Part shown: positions 1-8,518 of the stretch, piece by piece
Numbering within the stretch: the stretch's first letter is position 1
How the letters are laid out: each line of letters begins with the position of its first letter
Source of the DNA: Microbacterium sp. ET2
GTDB lineage: Bacteria; Actinomycetota; Actinomycetes; Actinomycetales; Microbacteriaceae
Direction: 5' to 3'
Assembly (NCBI RefSeq): GCF_030347395.1
Contig: NZ_CP128170.1
Location: forward strand, 868,001-932,000
Length of the DNA stretch: 64,000 bases
Notes under the pieces: model-generated
Told to the model about the DNA's origin: nothing
Database searches by the model: none
Seen by the model: only the letters and a program-made list of their open reading frames with translations
Translations under genes and position numbers: made by a program

Positions 1-911
1 TTCGAGAAGTTCGTGATTCCCGACGCCGCGGCCAGGTCGGCCACCGTCACCGTCTCGTAGCTCTCGCCTCGGGCGATCTGGGCGTTCTCGGTGGTGGCCG
101 GAGCCACGTAGGCCTGGATCTCGTCGGGGTCGACCGAGAGGTCGGTCGACGCCGGTGCCATCGTGGAGAGCGAGGCCGATTCGGCGCCGGTGGCCGCAGC
201 CACGGCCTGGGCGGGCGTCGTCGTGGCGACGGCGAGGAGACCGACGATCCCCATCACGCTCACCGAGAAGGAGGCCGTGGCGGCGCGACGGAACGCCGCT
301 CCGCGTCCCGGGCGACGGCGACGAGCGGCCGCGACGTGGGCGGCGATGTCGGGGGCCGGCGGTGCAGCGTCGCTGTCGACCGGGCCGTCGTCGTCGGCAG
401 CGGCGTTCTGCACCGGTGTCTCGCCGGTGAAGCAGAACAGTCGCGCGGCGGCTTCGAACTCGTCGTCCGGGTGAACGGCAGCGTCGGGGATGTCGTCCGC
501 ATCCGGGGTCGGAGCCTCGTCGGCGACCGAGTGACCCATGGGCGGCTCGAGAAGGCGGAAGGGTCCGGTCGTCGTGGACGCGTCGAAGAGGATCGCGCCG
601 GCACCACCGGTGAAGGTGGCCGGGGACTCGGGATGCTCGGGATCCGCACCCTCCGCTTCGGCTGTGTCGGTGTCGGTGTCGGTCGACGATCCCTCCGCCC
701 AGGCCTCGGGCACCTCGGTGACGCTCGCCTGGGCAACGGGGGCGGACTCTGCGGGCGTCGCCGTCACCGATGAAGCGGGCGAGTGCGCGACATCCGCGGC
801 GTCACCGGTCGTCGAGGCGGAGCCGGCAACCGGCACGGCCCCGGTCGAGAACACGGGGTTGATGAGGAACGGCTGAGCGGCTGCCCGGGCGCGCATCGCG
901 CGGCGGGTCAT
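1..911 (-). CDS. Secreted cell-wall peptidase, probably M23 family (3' end cut by window edge)
   Basis: Reading leftward from the ATG at 911-909, the frame stays open to the window edge, giving 303 residues and no stop. The first 200 residues are acidic and low in complexity (repeated D/T/A/P, including a DTDTDTDT run) with one short FCFTGETP patch. A basic stretch RRRRPGR follows, then one hydrophobic segment near residues 215-235 ending TTPAQA, like an internal signal anchor. The last visible residues read VADLAAASGITNFS. In Microbacteriaceae this layout typically precedes a peptidoglycan endopeptidase domain, which here lies outside the window, so the M23 assignment is inferred from that tail. 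No Shine-Dalgarno lies before 911. No other start exists upstream in this frame before a stop, but the ATG at 896 is possible. Confidence 0.55.
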   Translation of the reverse strand, partial: MTRRAMRARAAAQPFLINPVFSTGAVPVAGSASTTGDAADVAHSPASSVTATPAESAPVAQASVTEVPEAWAEGSSTDTDTDTAEAEGADPEHPESPATFTGGAGAILFDASTTTGPFRLLEPPMGHSVADEAPTPDADDIPDAAVHPDDEFEAAARLFCFTGETPVQNAAADDDGPVDSDAAPPAPDIAAHVAAARRRRPGRGAAFRRAATASFSVSVMGIVGLLAVATTTPAQAVAAATGAESASLSTMAPASTDLSVDPDEIQAYVAPATTENAQIARGESYETVTVADLAAASGITNFS

Positions 912-1213
912 CGCAGGAGGAGCAGACGAGGGCTCACCGACGGAGGGAACCGTCGTCGTCTCGGCTGGGATCTGAACATCCGCGGGGGAGAGTCGACTCG
1001 ACCGGCGAGTGCGCGGGAGAAGAGCCGAGGAGGAATCGTGGGGCAAAACGGGGGCGTGCTTCCGAGTCGTTGCCGCGCATGGGGGTGCACGGCAGGCGGT
1101 CGTTGGGGGATACTTCCGGTTCGGACACCAAAAGTAACGAACGGATAAACACTACCCGGCGACGTCTGGGAATGCCATGTACGACACCGGAGCGCAACCA
1201 CCCACGCGATCGC
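912..1213. other. 302-bp intergenic region with the peptidase upstream sequence
   Basis: No credible gene. It contains the least GC-rich stretch of the neighbourhood (about 1108-1160), which on the minus strand reads GTTTATCCGTTCGTTACTTT and carries a GTTCG/CGAAC inverted repeat around TTACTTTTGGTGTC. This is the likely promoter or operator zone for the cell-wall peptidase gene. GTTAC followed five bases later by GTGTC loosely resembles an MtrA-type half-site pair, but the match is weak. Confidence 0.3.
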
Positions 1214-2023
1214 TCAGTCTGTGGTAAGGGAGAGCAGACGCTCGAAGACGCCGGGACCGGCGGCGACTGTGAGGAGCCGCTCCGCGGCATCCGGCATCTC
1301 CACGCGCGCGAACCTCCCGCCCGCCTCGGTCACCAGGAGAGCGCCGGCCGCGAAATCCCACGGCTGCAGTCCGCGTTCGAAGTACCCGTCGAGCCGACCC
1401 GCGGCCACGAAAGCGAGATCGAGTGACGCGGCACCGATACGCCGGATGTCGCGGGCGATCGTCATCGCGCGGCCGACACGTGCGAGGTCGGAGGCATGGG
1501 TCGCGGGGTTGTAACCGAATCCGGTGGCCAGGAGCGCTCCGGCGGCGGCCGGTTCGGCGTTGACGGTCAGCCGGGCTTCGTGCAGCCACGCACCCTCGCC
1601 CTGGGTGGCATGGAAGAGCTCCCCGCTCGCGGGGTTGAAGACGGCGCCGGCGAGGGCATCCCAGTGCTCCGGGTCGCTGCCGCCCGCGACAGCGGCGACG
1701 CTGACCGCGTACGACGGGATGCCGTAGGCGTAATTGACCGTGCCGTCGATCGGATCGATGACCCAGGTGACGTCGGAGTCGCCGCCGTGCGACACCGGCG
1801 CTGCACCCGACTCCTCACCGAGGAAGCCGTCACCCGGGCGCTCGCGGCGGAGCCGATCGCGGATCAGATCCTCGACCTCGCGGTCGGCCTCGGTGACGAT
1901 GTCCGCGAGGGCCGACTTCGTCGCGGCGATCGCGACACCCTCGGTGCGGCGGCGACGGGCGAGCTCCCCGGCCTCCCGGGCGATGTCGACGGCCAGATCG
2001 TGAAGCTGCGCGGCAAGCGTCAT
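1214..2023 (-). CDS. Inositol monophosphatase family protein
   Basis: Mg2+/Li+-sensitive sugar phosphatase of the IMPase/SuhB family, predicted to be cytosolic and to hydrolyse inositol-1-phosphate or a related monophosphate. The 269-residue product shows the family metal site: GEE at residues 69-71, WVIDPIDGTVNY around 87-98, and the C-terminal WDFAAGALLVTEAGG. Length is normal for the family. Two starts are possible: GTG at 2032 and ATG at 2023. The ATG is preferred because TAGCGT (2036-2031 on the minus strand) ends 7 nt before it, a leaderless promoter layout, and the alternative GTG would lie inside that hexamer. It is divergent from the FAD oxidoreductase at 2098. The exact substrate cannot be told from sequence. 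Confidence 0.9.
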   Translation of the reverse strand: MTLAAQLHDLAVDIAREAGELARRRRTEGVAIAATKSALADIVTEADREVEDLIRDRLRRERPGDGFLGEESGAAPVSHGGDSDVTWVIDPIDGTVNYAYGIPSYAVSVAAVAGGSDPEHWDALAGAVFNPASGELFHATQGEGAWLHEARLTVNAEPAAAGALLATGFGYNPATHASDLARVGRAMTIARDIRRIGAASLDLAFVAAGRLDGYFERGLQPWDFAAGALLVTEAGGRFARVEMPDAAERLLTVAAGPGVFERLLSLTTD

Positions 2024-2097
2024 GTCTCTCACGCTACCGCGGGGGTCGGTTTCCGATGATCGATGCAGAGGTCGGCGGGCGGCTCTAGCGTGGAGTC

Positions 2098-3696
2098 ATG
2101 CCTCTCCCCCGGGATGCCGCCACCCACGATGTCGTGATCGTCGGCGGCGGTCACAACGCCCTCGTCGCCGCCGCGTACCTCGCCGGTTCCGGTCACCGCG
2201 TCGTCGTCCTCGAACGACTCGCACACGTCGGCGGCGCCGCAGTGTCGGAGGAGCCCTGGCCCGGGGTGGCTGCCCGCCTGTCACGGTACTCCTACCTCGT
2301 GAGCCTGCTCCCCCGCGCGATCATCGACGACCTCGGACTGCAGATCGACCTGTTGCGCCGACGCTACTCGTCCTACACGCCGTCTCCCACCGACCCGTCG
2401 CGCGGCATCCTCGTCGACCGGGGCGACGCGGATGCCACGACGCGGAGCTTCGTCCGGGCGACCGGCGACCCCGCCGAGGCCGACCGGTTCGCTGCTTTCG
2501 GCGATCGGCTCCTCCCACTGGCCCGTCGGATCTTCCCCACGATGACCGAGCCGCTGCGCCCCCGTGCCGAGGTGCGCCGACTCGTCGGCGACGACGAGCT
2601 GTGGAGGGATGTCGTCGACCGGCCCCTGGGCGAGATGCTGCGTCGTTCGCTCGAGACCGACCTCGCTCGCGGGATCGCGTTGACGGACGGGCTCATCGGC
2701 ACCTTCGCCTCCGCCGACGACGCGACGCTCGCGCAGAACCGCTGCTTCCTCTACCACGTCATCGGCGGCGGCACCGGGGACTGGGACGTGCCGGTCGGGG
2801 GAATGGGGCAGGTGAGCACCGAGCTCGCCCGAGCCGCCCGCGAGGCGGGAGCCGAGATCCGTACGGGCGCCGAGGTGACCGCCGTCGATCCTGACGGTGA
2901 AGTGAGGGTGGCCAGCCACGACGGGCGCAGCGAGACACTGCGGGGTCGCCTGGTGCTGATGGGCGCGGGCCCCGCGGTGCTGGCCGACCTGCTGCGCGCG
3001 GGGGGCGCGGAGACGGCGGACGCGGCGACCGCGCCCGAGGGCGCGCAGGTGAAGGTGAACATGCTGCTGCGGCGGCTCCCCCGTCTGCGCGACAGCGCGG
3101 TGACCACCGAAGCGGCCTTCTCCGGGACCTTCCACATCAACGAGACCCTGAGCCAGCTCGACGCCGCGCACGCCGCCGCCTCGGCGGGGGTGCTTCCCGA
3201 TCCGCTGCCGGCGGAGATCTACTGCCATTCCCTCACCGATCCGTCTATCCTCGGCCCGCAGCTGCGCGCCGAGGGTGCACAGACGCTCACGCTCTTCGGC
3301 CTCCAGGTGCCGCATCGCCTGGTCGCGGACCGCGACGCCGACGCGGCGCGGGCGGATGTGCTGGCCGCGGCCCTGGCGTCGCTGAACTCCGTCCTCGGCG
3401 AACCGATCGAAGACTGCCTCTACATCGCGCCCGACGGATCGCCGTGCGTGGAGGTGCGCACGACCGCCGACCTGGAGGAGTCGCTGCGGATGGCCGGAGG
3501 CGACATCTTCCACGGCGGGCTCGCCTGGCCGTGGGCGGACGATGACGCCGACCTGTCGAGCCCGGCATCACGGTGGGGTGTGGCCACCGGACACGGACGC
3601 ATCCTGCTGTGCGGATCGGGCGCGCGACGTGGGGGCGCCGTCAGCGGGATCGGCGGGCACAACGCCGCGATGGCGGCGCGAGAACTCCTCAGCTGA
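2098..3696 (+). CDS. FAD-dependent oxidoreductase of the phytoene desaturase/CrtO superfamily
   Basis: A 532-residue flavoprotein with an N-terminal Rossmann motif VIVGGGHN (residues 13-20), ERLAHVGG after the second beta strand, and a C-terminal GSGARRGGAVSGIGGHNAA that fits the second FAD-binding stretch of CrtI/CrtO/PYROXD2-like enzymes. These are amine- or polyene-oxidising proteins. There is no crtB, crtE or other carotenoid gene nearby, so a carotenoid role is not supported. The ATG is preceded by TAGCGT exactly 6 nt upstream and no Shine-Dalgarno, suggesting a leaderless transcript. The stop abuts the stop of the convergent membrane protein gene with no spacer. Confidence 0.85.
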   Translation: MPLPRDAATHDVVIVGGGHNALVAAAYLAGSGHRVVVLERLAHVGGAAVSEEPWPGVAARLSRYSYLVSLLPRAIIDDLGLQIDLLRRRYSSYTPSPTDPSRGILVDRGDADATTRSFVRATGDPAEADRFAAFGDRLLPLARRIFPTMTEPLRPRAEVRRLVGDDELWRDVVDRPLGEMLRRSLETDLARGIALTDGLIGTFASADDATLAQNRCFLYHVIGGGTGDWDVPVGGMGQVSTELARAAREAGAEIRTGAEVTAVDPDGEVRVASHDGRSETLRGRLVLMGAGPAVLADLLRAGGAETADAATAPEGAQVKVNMLLRRLPRLRDSAVTTEAAFSGTFHINETLSQLDAAHAAASAGVLPDPLPAEIYCHSLTDPSILGPQLRAEGAQTLTLFGLQVPHRLVADRDADAARADVLAAALASLNSVLGEPIEDCLYIAPDGSPCVEVRTTADLEESLRMAGGDIFHGGLAWPWADDDADLSSPASRWGVATGHGRILLCGSGARRGGAVSGIGGHNAAMAARELLS

Positions 3697-5004
3697 CTAG
3701 TTGCGCGGCGGCAGCGGCGGCGGGGGCGGGAAGCCCTCGTACCCGTGTGCCCCGGGGGAGCCTTGTGCTCCTCGCGGGCCGCCGGGGCTCGGCACCGGCG
3801 GCGGGAAGGTCGGCTGCGACGCCTGCTCGGGTGCGATCGGCACGAACGACTGGGCTCCGGGCGAGGGCCGGCCGGTCTGATAGGCCTGCCAGTCGGGGCT
3901 GCCGTCGGGGAGCATCGGCAACGGCGTGCGGCCGTCCGCGTACATCGGCCAGGGAAGAAGCTCCCCCTCGGTGGGCGCGGGGGCGGCGGGAGAGGACGCT
4001 GCGGCCACCGGCGCAGCGGACGCCGGAGCAGGTGCCGACTCCGCGGCGTGCGGTGCAGTCGCGTCGTCGTCCGAAGCGTCGGCTCGGGGCGCGGGCGCGA
4101 CGGGAGCGGATGCCGGAGCCGCGGGGACGGGGGCCGCCGGGATCGGAGCGGCGGAGGCCGGCGCAAAGGACTGCGGAGCGCTCTGCCCCTGCGATCCGGC
4201 CTGCGGCTGCCAGGAGGCCTGCGCCTGTCCGGGCCAGGTCTGGCCCTGCGGAGCATGGGGCGCCCAGGCGGGGATGACGCCGGTCTGCTGGCCCCCTGCG
4301 GCGGGGTATCCCGGGTAACCGGCATACGCCGGGGCGACGGGCTGGGGCCGCGGCCGACGCGGCGCGAAGAGCACATTCATGAGCGGGAGGAGGGCGGTGC
4401 CCACCGCGGCGAGGATCGTGATGGAGACGACGAAGCGCCAGTACAGGTCGCCCAGCTGCGCGTACTCCGACAGCATCAGCGGGATCACCAGCATGATCGC
4501 CAGCGCGATCACGAGCACGATGGTCACGATCGCGATGACGGAGGTGAAGGTCGTGCGGTTGCGGGCGAGTGCTTTCAGGAACAGGCGGATGTGCAGCAGC
4601 GCCAGCTGCAGGATCAGCACGATGAGGAGGAACGACACGAAGCGGCCGAATCCCGAGTAGGCGAACCGCTCCGGCATCCAGATCATCACCGCCCCGATCA
4701 GCAGCGTGACGACCCAGACGCCCATGCTCGCCAACGCCAGCCACGCCGGACGGTTCGGCGCGAGGTTCGCGTCGAGGATGGCCGCTCCGGCGAAGCCGGC
4801 CAGGAGCAGCACCGTGAGGAAGGCGCGCGCGACGATGCCGTTCTCCGGCCCGATCAGCACCCAGACGACGCAGACGATCGCGGCCGCGATGAGCGCACCG
4901 ATCGCCACCCAGATGGCGGTACGGATGAGGGGTGACCGACCCGGGTCATCCGTCGCCTGCGACTCGGCGGACGTGGGCGTCTCATGCGGCTGGGGCTGTG
5001 TCAT
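3697..5004 (-). CDS. Membrane protein with proline/alanine-rich C-terminal tail (unknown function)
   Basis: I do not recognise a named family. The 435-residue product has a short acidic N-terminus, about six hydrophobic segments in residues 25-220 (for example WVAIGALIAAAIVCVVWVLI and IAIVTIVLVIALAIMLVIPL), then a tail of some 200 residues rich in P, A, Q and G, with PGYPA-type motifs, ending in PPPPPLPPRN. The tail should be disordered and cytoplasmic or wall-facing. The reading frame extends to 5040, but the ATG at 5004 has a good Shine-Dalgarno (GAGAGG about 8 nt upstream) and gives a sensible N-terminus. Codon use is ordinary for the region. Monocistronic, between the oxidoreductase and DUF2252 genes. 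Confidence 0.75.
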   Translation of the reverse strand: MTQPQPHETPTSAESQATDDPGRSPLIRTAIWVAIGALIAAAIVCVVWVLIGPENGIVARAFLTVLLLAGFAGAAILDANLAPNRPAWLALASMGVWVVTLLIGAVMIWMPERFAYSGFGRFVSFLLIVLILQLALLHIRLFLKALARNRTTFTSVIAIVTIVLVIALAIMLVIPLMLSEYAQLGDLYWRFVVSITILAAVGTALLPLMNVLFAPRRPRPQPVAPAYAGYPGYPAAGGQQTGVIPAWAPHAPQGQTWPGQAQASWQPQAGSQGQSAPQSFAPASAAPIPAAPVPAAPASAPVAPAPRADASDDDATAPHAAESAPAPASAAPVAAASSPAAPAPTEGELLPWPMYADGRTPLPMLPDGSPDWQAYQTGRPSPGAQSFVPIAPEQASQPTFPPPVPSPGGPRGAQGSPGAHGYEGFPPPPPLPPRN

Positions 5005-5097
5005 CTCGGTCCTCTCGTCGACGCATGCCCATCCTGACACGCGAGGGCGGAGGTGTCAGGCGGCCGGGCGCAGACCGAGGAGAAGACGCCTCTCCGG

Positions 5098-6489
5098 CTA
5101 GACACCCGTTTCAGCGGGAAGGCGACCCGATGCGACAGCCCGGCGCAACTGCTCGAAGTCGGCCTCGGCGAGATCGGCGTACGCGGCTGACCAGGATGCG
5201 GTCGCCTCGGCGAACTCCTCGGATCGACCGAGGTAACCCACGATCGCGGTGGCGGCGGGCGACTGCCCGTGCGCCCGGGCGAGGAGAGAGGCGCACAGTG
5301 CACCGTAGGAGCGGAACTGGTCGGGGTTGAGCGTGTCCGGCTCGATCGAACCCTTCATGTCACGGAACTGCCGCCAGTAGTAGTCCACGCGGTGACGCTC
5401 GGCGGAGTCGCCGGCCCAGCCGCGGATCCATCCGACGAACGGGTCGGAATTCGCCTGCAGAATGCGCTGTGCCGCGACGACGCGGTGGCCTTCGACGATG
5501 TCGGTCACACCGGGGCGGCCGGGGACGAGGGACGGTCGGCCACCATAGGTCGCCAAGACGGACGGCGGCGCTTCCTTGGCCTGCAGGAACAGGATGTCGC
5601 CCGTGGGCCCTTCGACCGCGATGAGGTAGCAACGGGTGCCGACGCTGCCCACACCGACGACCCGCAGGGCGAAATCGACCACGCGATACTGCTCCAGAAG
5701 GAACGCGATGTCCTCGCGAAGGGTCGTTCGATACTGGGTGAAGAGGTCGGTGACCTCGCCCAGGGTCGCGTGGTCGACGTGGCGCAGAACGGGAGGTTGA
5801 TCGACGATCCGGATGCCGCCGTGGACCGAGATCGTCGTCAGGCGCTGCAGGACCCGCTCGGACGTGCGGGCGCGCGCCTTCTTGGCCGCCTTGCGGACCG
5901 TCTGCTCGCCCTTCTTTCCGAGATGACGGGCGACGGAAGAAGTGTCGACCCGGGTGTAGTAGCGCTCTCTGCTCGAAACACTGCAGAAGTTCCGAAGCAT
6001 CTCGCGATACGCGTCGGCAGCGGCGAAGGCCGCATCGCGGCATCCGTCCTCGCTCAACCCGATGTCCCGGCCGCTGATGTAGACGCTCGTCGTGAGGCGG
6101 CGGACATCCCACTCCCATGGTGCGACACCCGCCTCGTCGAAGTCGTTGAGATCGAACACGAGCGCGCGTTCCGGGGAGGCGAAGAAGCCGAAGTTCGAGA
6201 TGTGCGCGTCGCCGCAGGAGACGACCTCGAGCTCGGTGCTGGGCGCGTCGCGCAGATCGGCCGCCATGATCGCCGCCGTACCCCGATAGAACGAGAACGG
6301 CGACTGCAGCATCCGTCCCACACGCACGGGCACGAGATCCTGAAGGCGGGATGCGTGCTGATCTTCCAGGACGCCGACCGGATCCCTGTCGGCGGGGAGG
6401 ACGAGGTCGGCCAAGTCTCGCCGCGGCAGGCGCTTGCGAACGAGGCGCCCGGCTTCGCTCGCGGGTGACCATCGCTCGCCAATGCCCAT
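5098..6489 (-). CDS. DUF2252 domain-containing protein
   Basis: A 463-residue protein of the DUF2252 family, which has kinase-like sequence features. Visible hallmarks are FSFYRGTA (65-72), CGDAHISNFGFF (92-103) and DLNDFDE (113-119), matching the catalytic-loop-like HxxN and the acidic metal-site-like residues of that family. Biochemistry is not established for the family. TAGCCT (6501-6496 on the minus strand) lies 6 nt before the ATG with no Shine-Dalgarno, again a leaderless layout. The gene reads away from tRNA-Tyr, which is upstream on the same strand and has its own terminator, so it is probably transcribed alone. Confidence 0.88.
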   Translation of the reverse strand: MGIGERWSPASEAGRLVRKRLPRRDLADLVLPADRDPVGVLEDQHASRLQDLVPVRVGRMLQSPFSFYRGTAAIMAADLRDAPSTELEVVSCGDAHISNFGFFASPERALVFDLNDFDEAGVAPWEWDVRRLTTSVYISGRDIGLSEDGCRDAAFAAADAYREMLRNFCSVSSRERYYTRVDTSSVARHLGKKGEQTVRKAAKKARARTSERVLQRLTTISVHGGIRIVDQPPVLRHVDHATLGEVTDLFTQYRTTLREDIAFLLEQYRVVDFALRVVGVGSVGTRCYLIAVEGPTGDILFLQAKEAPPSVLATYGGRPSLVPGRPGVTDIVEGHRVVAAQRILQANSDPFVGWIRGWAGDSAERHRVDYYWRQFRDMKGSIEPDTLNPDQFRSYGALCASLLARAHGQSPAATAIVGYLGRSEEFAEATASWSAAYADLAEADFEQLRRAVASGRLPAETGV

Positions 6490-6558
6490 GTGCGCAGGCT
6501 ATCGCGATGGGGCCGGCGGTGTGGGGGTTGTCGCGAGAGGGACCCCGAAATCGGGAAA

Positions 6559-6580
6559 GAGCCCGGCCGAAGCCGGGCTC
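6559..6580 (-). terminator. Intrinsic terminator of tRNA-Tyr
   Basis: A perfect 9-bp stem (GAGCCCGGC / GCCGGGCTC) closed by a TTCG tetraloop on the minus strand and followed by TTTCCCGATTT. It begins 6 nt after the tRNA 3' end, as expected for a Rho-independent terminator. Confidence 0.85.
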
Positions 6581-6586
6581 TCGGGG

Positions 6587-6668
6587 TGGCGAGTGAGGGA
6601 TTCGAACCCCCGAAGGCTACGCCGGCTGATTTACAGTCAGATCCCTTTGGCCGCTTGGGTAACTCGCC
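6587..6668 (-). tRNA. tRNA-Tyr (anticodon GUA)
   Basis: Reads GGCGAGTTACCCAAGCGGCC at the 5' end. The acceptor arms GGCGAGT/ACTCGCC pair perfectly, the anticodon loop is CTGTAAA (GUA), there is a long variable arm as expected for bacterial class II tRNA-Tyr, and the T loop is GGTTCGAATCC. The CCA is not encoded. Position 6587 is the discriminator A. A TAGACT hexamer about 55 nt upstream may belong to its promoter. Confidence 0.97.
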
Positions 6669-6776
6669 AAGTGCGCACCCGCCCGGCTTGTGCAGTCGAC
6701 CGGAGGCGCGAGAAACAAGTCTAGACCCCCGGCGGGCGTCGAAAAAATCCACACGGGATGCCGCCCGCTGCGATCC

Positions 6777-7691
6777 TCAGGTTCCCAGGCGATCGAGGTC
6801 GGGAGCGGTCAGCGCCGAGGGGAGGCGCAGGAGCGCGCCCTCGAAGCGACAGGTCGCGGCAGCGACATCCATGGCCTTCTGCAGCGCATCGCCCCATGCC
6901 TCGGAATCCGCGGGGACGCCGTCGATGATGGCGGCGATGACGGTCGCGAAGGCAGCATCCCCCGCCCCCATGGTGTCGATGACGCGGCCTGGCAGGTCGG
7001 AGATCGGGCGGGTGACGACATCCGCCCCAGCCTCGACCGTCGCGCCCGCGCGGCCCTGTGTGGCGAGCACCGCGGCGGCGCCGGCGTCGATCAGGCGCGC
7101 GCGCAGGGCGTCGAGAGGTTCCCCGTAGAGCAGCTCGGCGTCGTCTTCGCCGATCTTGACCAGCGTCGCGCCCGCGGCGAGCTGCTCGAAGCCGCGGACG
7201 AACTCCGCGCGGTCGTGCATCATCCCCTCCCGCGGGTTGACGTCGATCGCGAGTGGGGCACCCGACGCGCGCACCGCCTGCGACAGCGCGAGCGTCTGGG
7301 CGACGTCGTCGAAGGGGAAGCAGCTGATCGCGGTGACGGATGCCGCGTCGAGGGCGGCCCGCTCGGCCTCCCCGAGGTGCACGGCGCGGTGCTGGGCGGC
7401 ATCGTTGAAGACGTAGGTCGGCTCGCCCCCGCCGCTGCGCGTGCTCACCGCGCGCGACGAGCCGCGCGGCGACGGGGTTGCGAGCAGCTCGACCCCGAAA
7501 TCATCGAGGTACGACCGGATGCGACCGCCTGCTTCGTCGTCGCCGACCATCGCGATGAGGGTAGCGGGCACGCCGAGGCGTGCGAGGCCGACAGCCACGT
7601 TCAGGGCCGCGCCGCCGACGAACTCCCGGACGCCGTGGTCGTCGCGCAGCTCGTCGATGAGGGCGTCGCCGATGACGACGGCGCGGCTCAC
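6777..7691 (-). CDS. PfkB-family carbohydrate kinase
   Basis: ATP-dependent sugar or nucleoside kinase of the ribokinase/PfkB family, 304 residues and cytosolic. It shows the substrate-side signature GGAALNVAVGLARLG (residues 26-40) and the catalytic DTMGAGDAAFA near residue 240, where the Asp is the general base. A longer reading frame runs up to 7844. The GTG at 7691 is the right start because it overlaps the TGA of the upstream FBP gene as GTGA, giving translational coupling, and the protein then begins directly with the VVIGD beta strand. The sugar substrate (fructose, ribose or other) cannot be fixed from sequence. The coupling suggests co-expression with the EF-G-binding-type protein, which is an odd pairing. 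Confidence 0.88.
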   Translation of the reverse strand: MSRAVVIGDALIDELRDDHGVREFVGGAALNVAVGLARLGVPATLIAMVGDDEAGGRIRSYLDDFGVELLATPSPRGSSRAVSTRSGGGEPTYVFNDAAQHRAVHLGEAERAALDAASVTAISCFPFDDVAQTLALSQAVRASGAPLAIDVNPREGMMHDRAEFVRGFEQLAAGATLVKIGEDDAELLYGEPLDALRARLIDAGAAAVLATQGRAGATVEAGADVVTRPISDLPGRVIDTMGAGDAAFATVIAAIIDGVPADSEAWGDALQKAMDVAAATCRFEGALLRLPSALTAPDLDRLGT

Positions 7692-8188
7692 GACCGGCTC
7701 CGCGCGTGCTGGGCGACGCTCTCGACGAATGCCTCGATGCGGCGACGGGTTCCGTCGATGCGCCGGTCGACGCTCGCACGGATCTCGCTCGGCGCGAGAG
7801 GGGCGGCGAGCCGCACGTTCTCGTGGCACGACAGGTCGGCGCACATGTAGGTGCCGACGCTGTCGCCGTTGCGGCCCGCCTCACCTGCCTTGCGCGCCGT
7901 GAACAGCGCGACCTGATCGGCCGGCTGCATCGTGTGGCACAGATTGCACATCGCCGACCGGGCCGACGAGGTGCCCTCGGCGGCGCGCAGCAGCACACCG
8001 ACGGCTTCACCGTCGACCTCGGCGATCACGTACCCGCGGCCCCGGGTGCGGGGGTCGCGCCAGGCCAGGAAGTCCAGATGATCCCAGTCGGTAAGCACGA
8101 AGTCGTTCGGCAGGGCCATCACCTGCAGTTCGTCGGGACGGGCATTCACGAACGACGTCTGGATGTCGTCCTCGGTCAGCGGGCTCAT
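7688..8188 (-). CDS. FBP-domain (FusB-like, EF-G-binding) treble-clef zinc-finger protein
   Basis: A 166-residue protein of the FBP_C/FusB-related family, whose best-studied members bind elongation factor G and rescue it from fusidic acid. Four cysteines, C81 and C84 (CNLCHTM) and C116 and C121 (CADLSCHENV), form the expected treble-clef zinc site. The N-terminal half DFVLTDWDHLDFLAWRDP is also family-typical. The ATG at 8188 has a good Shine-Dalgarno (GAGGAGAG, 6 nt spacing); the frame is open further upstream to 8341 but those residues are repeat-derived junk. It is followed by PfkB with a 4-nt overlap. Whether it gives fusidic acid tolerance is unknown; many actinobacteria carry this gene without such a role being shown. 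Confidence 0.82.
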   Translation of the reverse strand: MSPLTEDDIQTSFVNARPDELQVMALPNDFVLTDWDHLDFLAWRDPRTRGRGYVIAEVDGEAVGVLLRAAEGTSSARSAMCNLCHTMQPADQVALFTARKAGEAGRNGDSVGTYMCADLSCHENVRLAAPLAPSEIRASVDRRIDGTRRRIEAFVESVAQHARSRS

Positions 8189-8518
8189 GCACTCTCCTCG
8201 CCTGGTCTCGGGACAGTCTACGAACCTCTGACCACCCGCGGGCGGGCCGCCCCCTCGCGCGAGTCGCTCACGACGGACGACCTCGTCCACTCGCCACGCC
8301 GGACGACTCCGACCACTCCTCACTCCGGACGACTCCTCCACTCCTCACTCCGACCTGTCGAATATTGCGGCCCACCGGACTCGCAGACGACAGAAATCGA
8401 CGGTTCGCGGAGGATGAGCGACAGACATCGACGGGTCGCAAGGATGAACGACGGATCTCGACGGGTCGCGAAGGATGAGCGACGGACCCGACGGGGCGCG
8501 AAGGATAAGGTGGCGCCC
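8189..8518. repeat. Repeat-rich intergenic region (25-bp and 30-bp direct repeats)
   Basis: 330 bp without a gene. CCACTCCTCACTCCG occurs at 8313-8327 and 8338-8352 (period 25). Four diverged copies of a 30-31-bp unit begin at 8397, 8428, 8458 and 8488, with a core like TCGACGGGTCGCGAAGGATG. The last copy runs into AAGGATAAGGTGG, whose TAAGGT is the likely -10 hexamer of the methyltransferase gene. Both strands are open across the repeats and encode Arg/Ser-rich peptides, which I regard as spurious. Confidence 0.8.

Noticed and set aside
912..1213. A c-di-AMP (ydaO) riboswitch before the cell-wall peptidase
   Set aside because: Actinobacterial wall hydrolases often carry one, but none of the conserved ydaO core blocks can be found on the minus strand here.
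8189..8518. Extension of the methyltransferase N-terminus through the period-30 repeats
   Set aside because: The repeat-encoded peptide is Arg/Ser-rich and has no family match; the -10 hexamer and the start at 8519 fit better.
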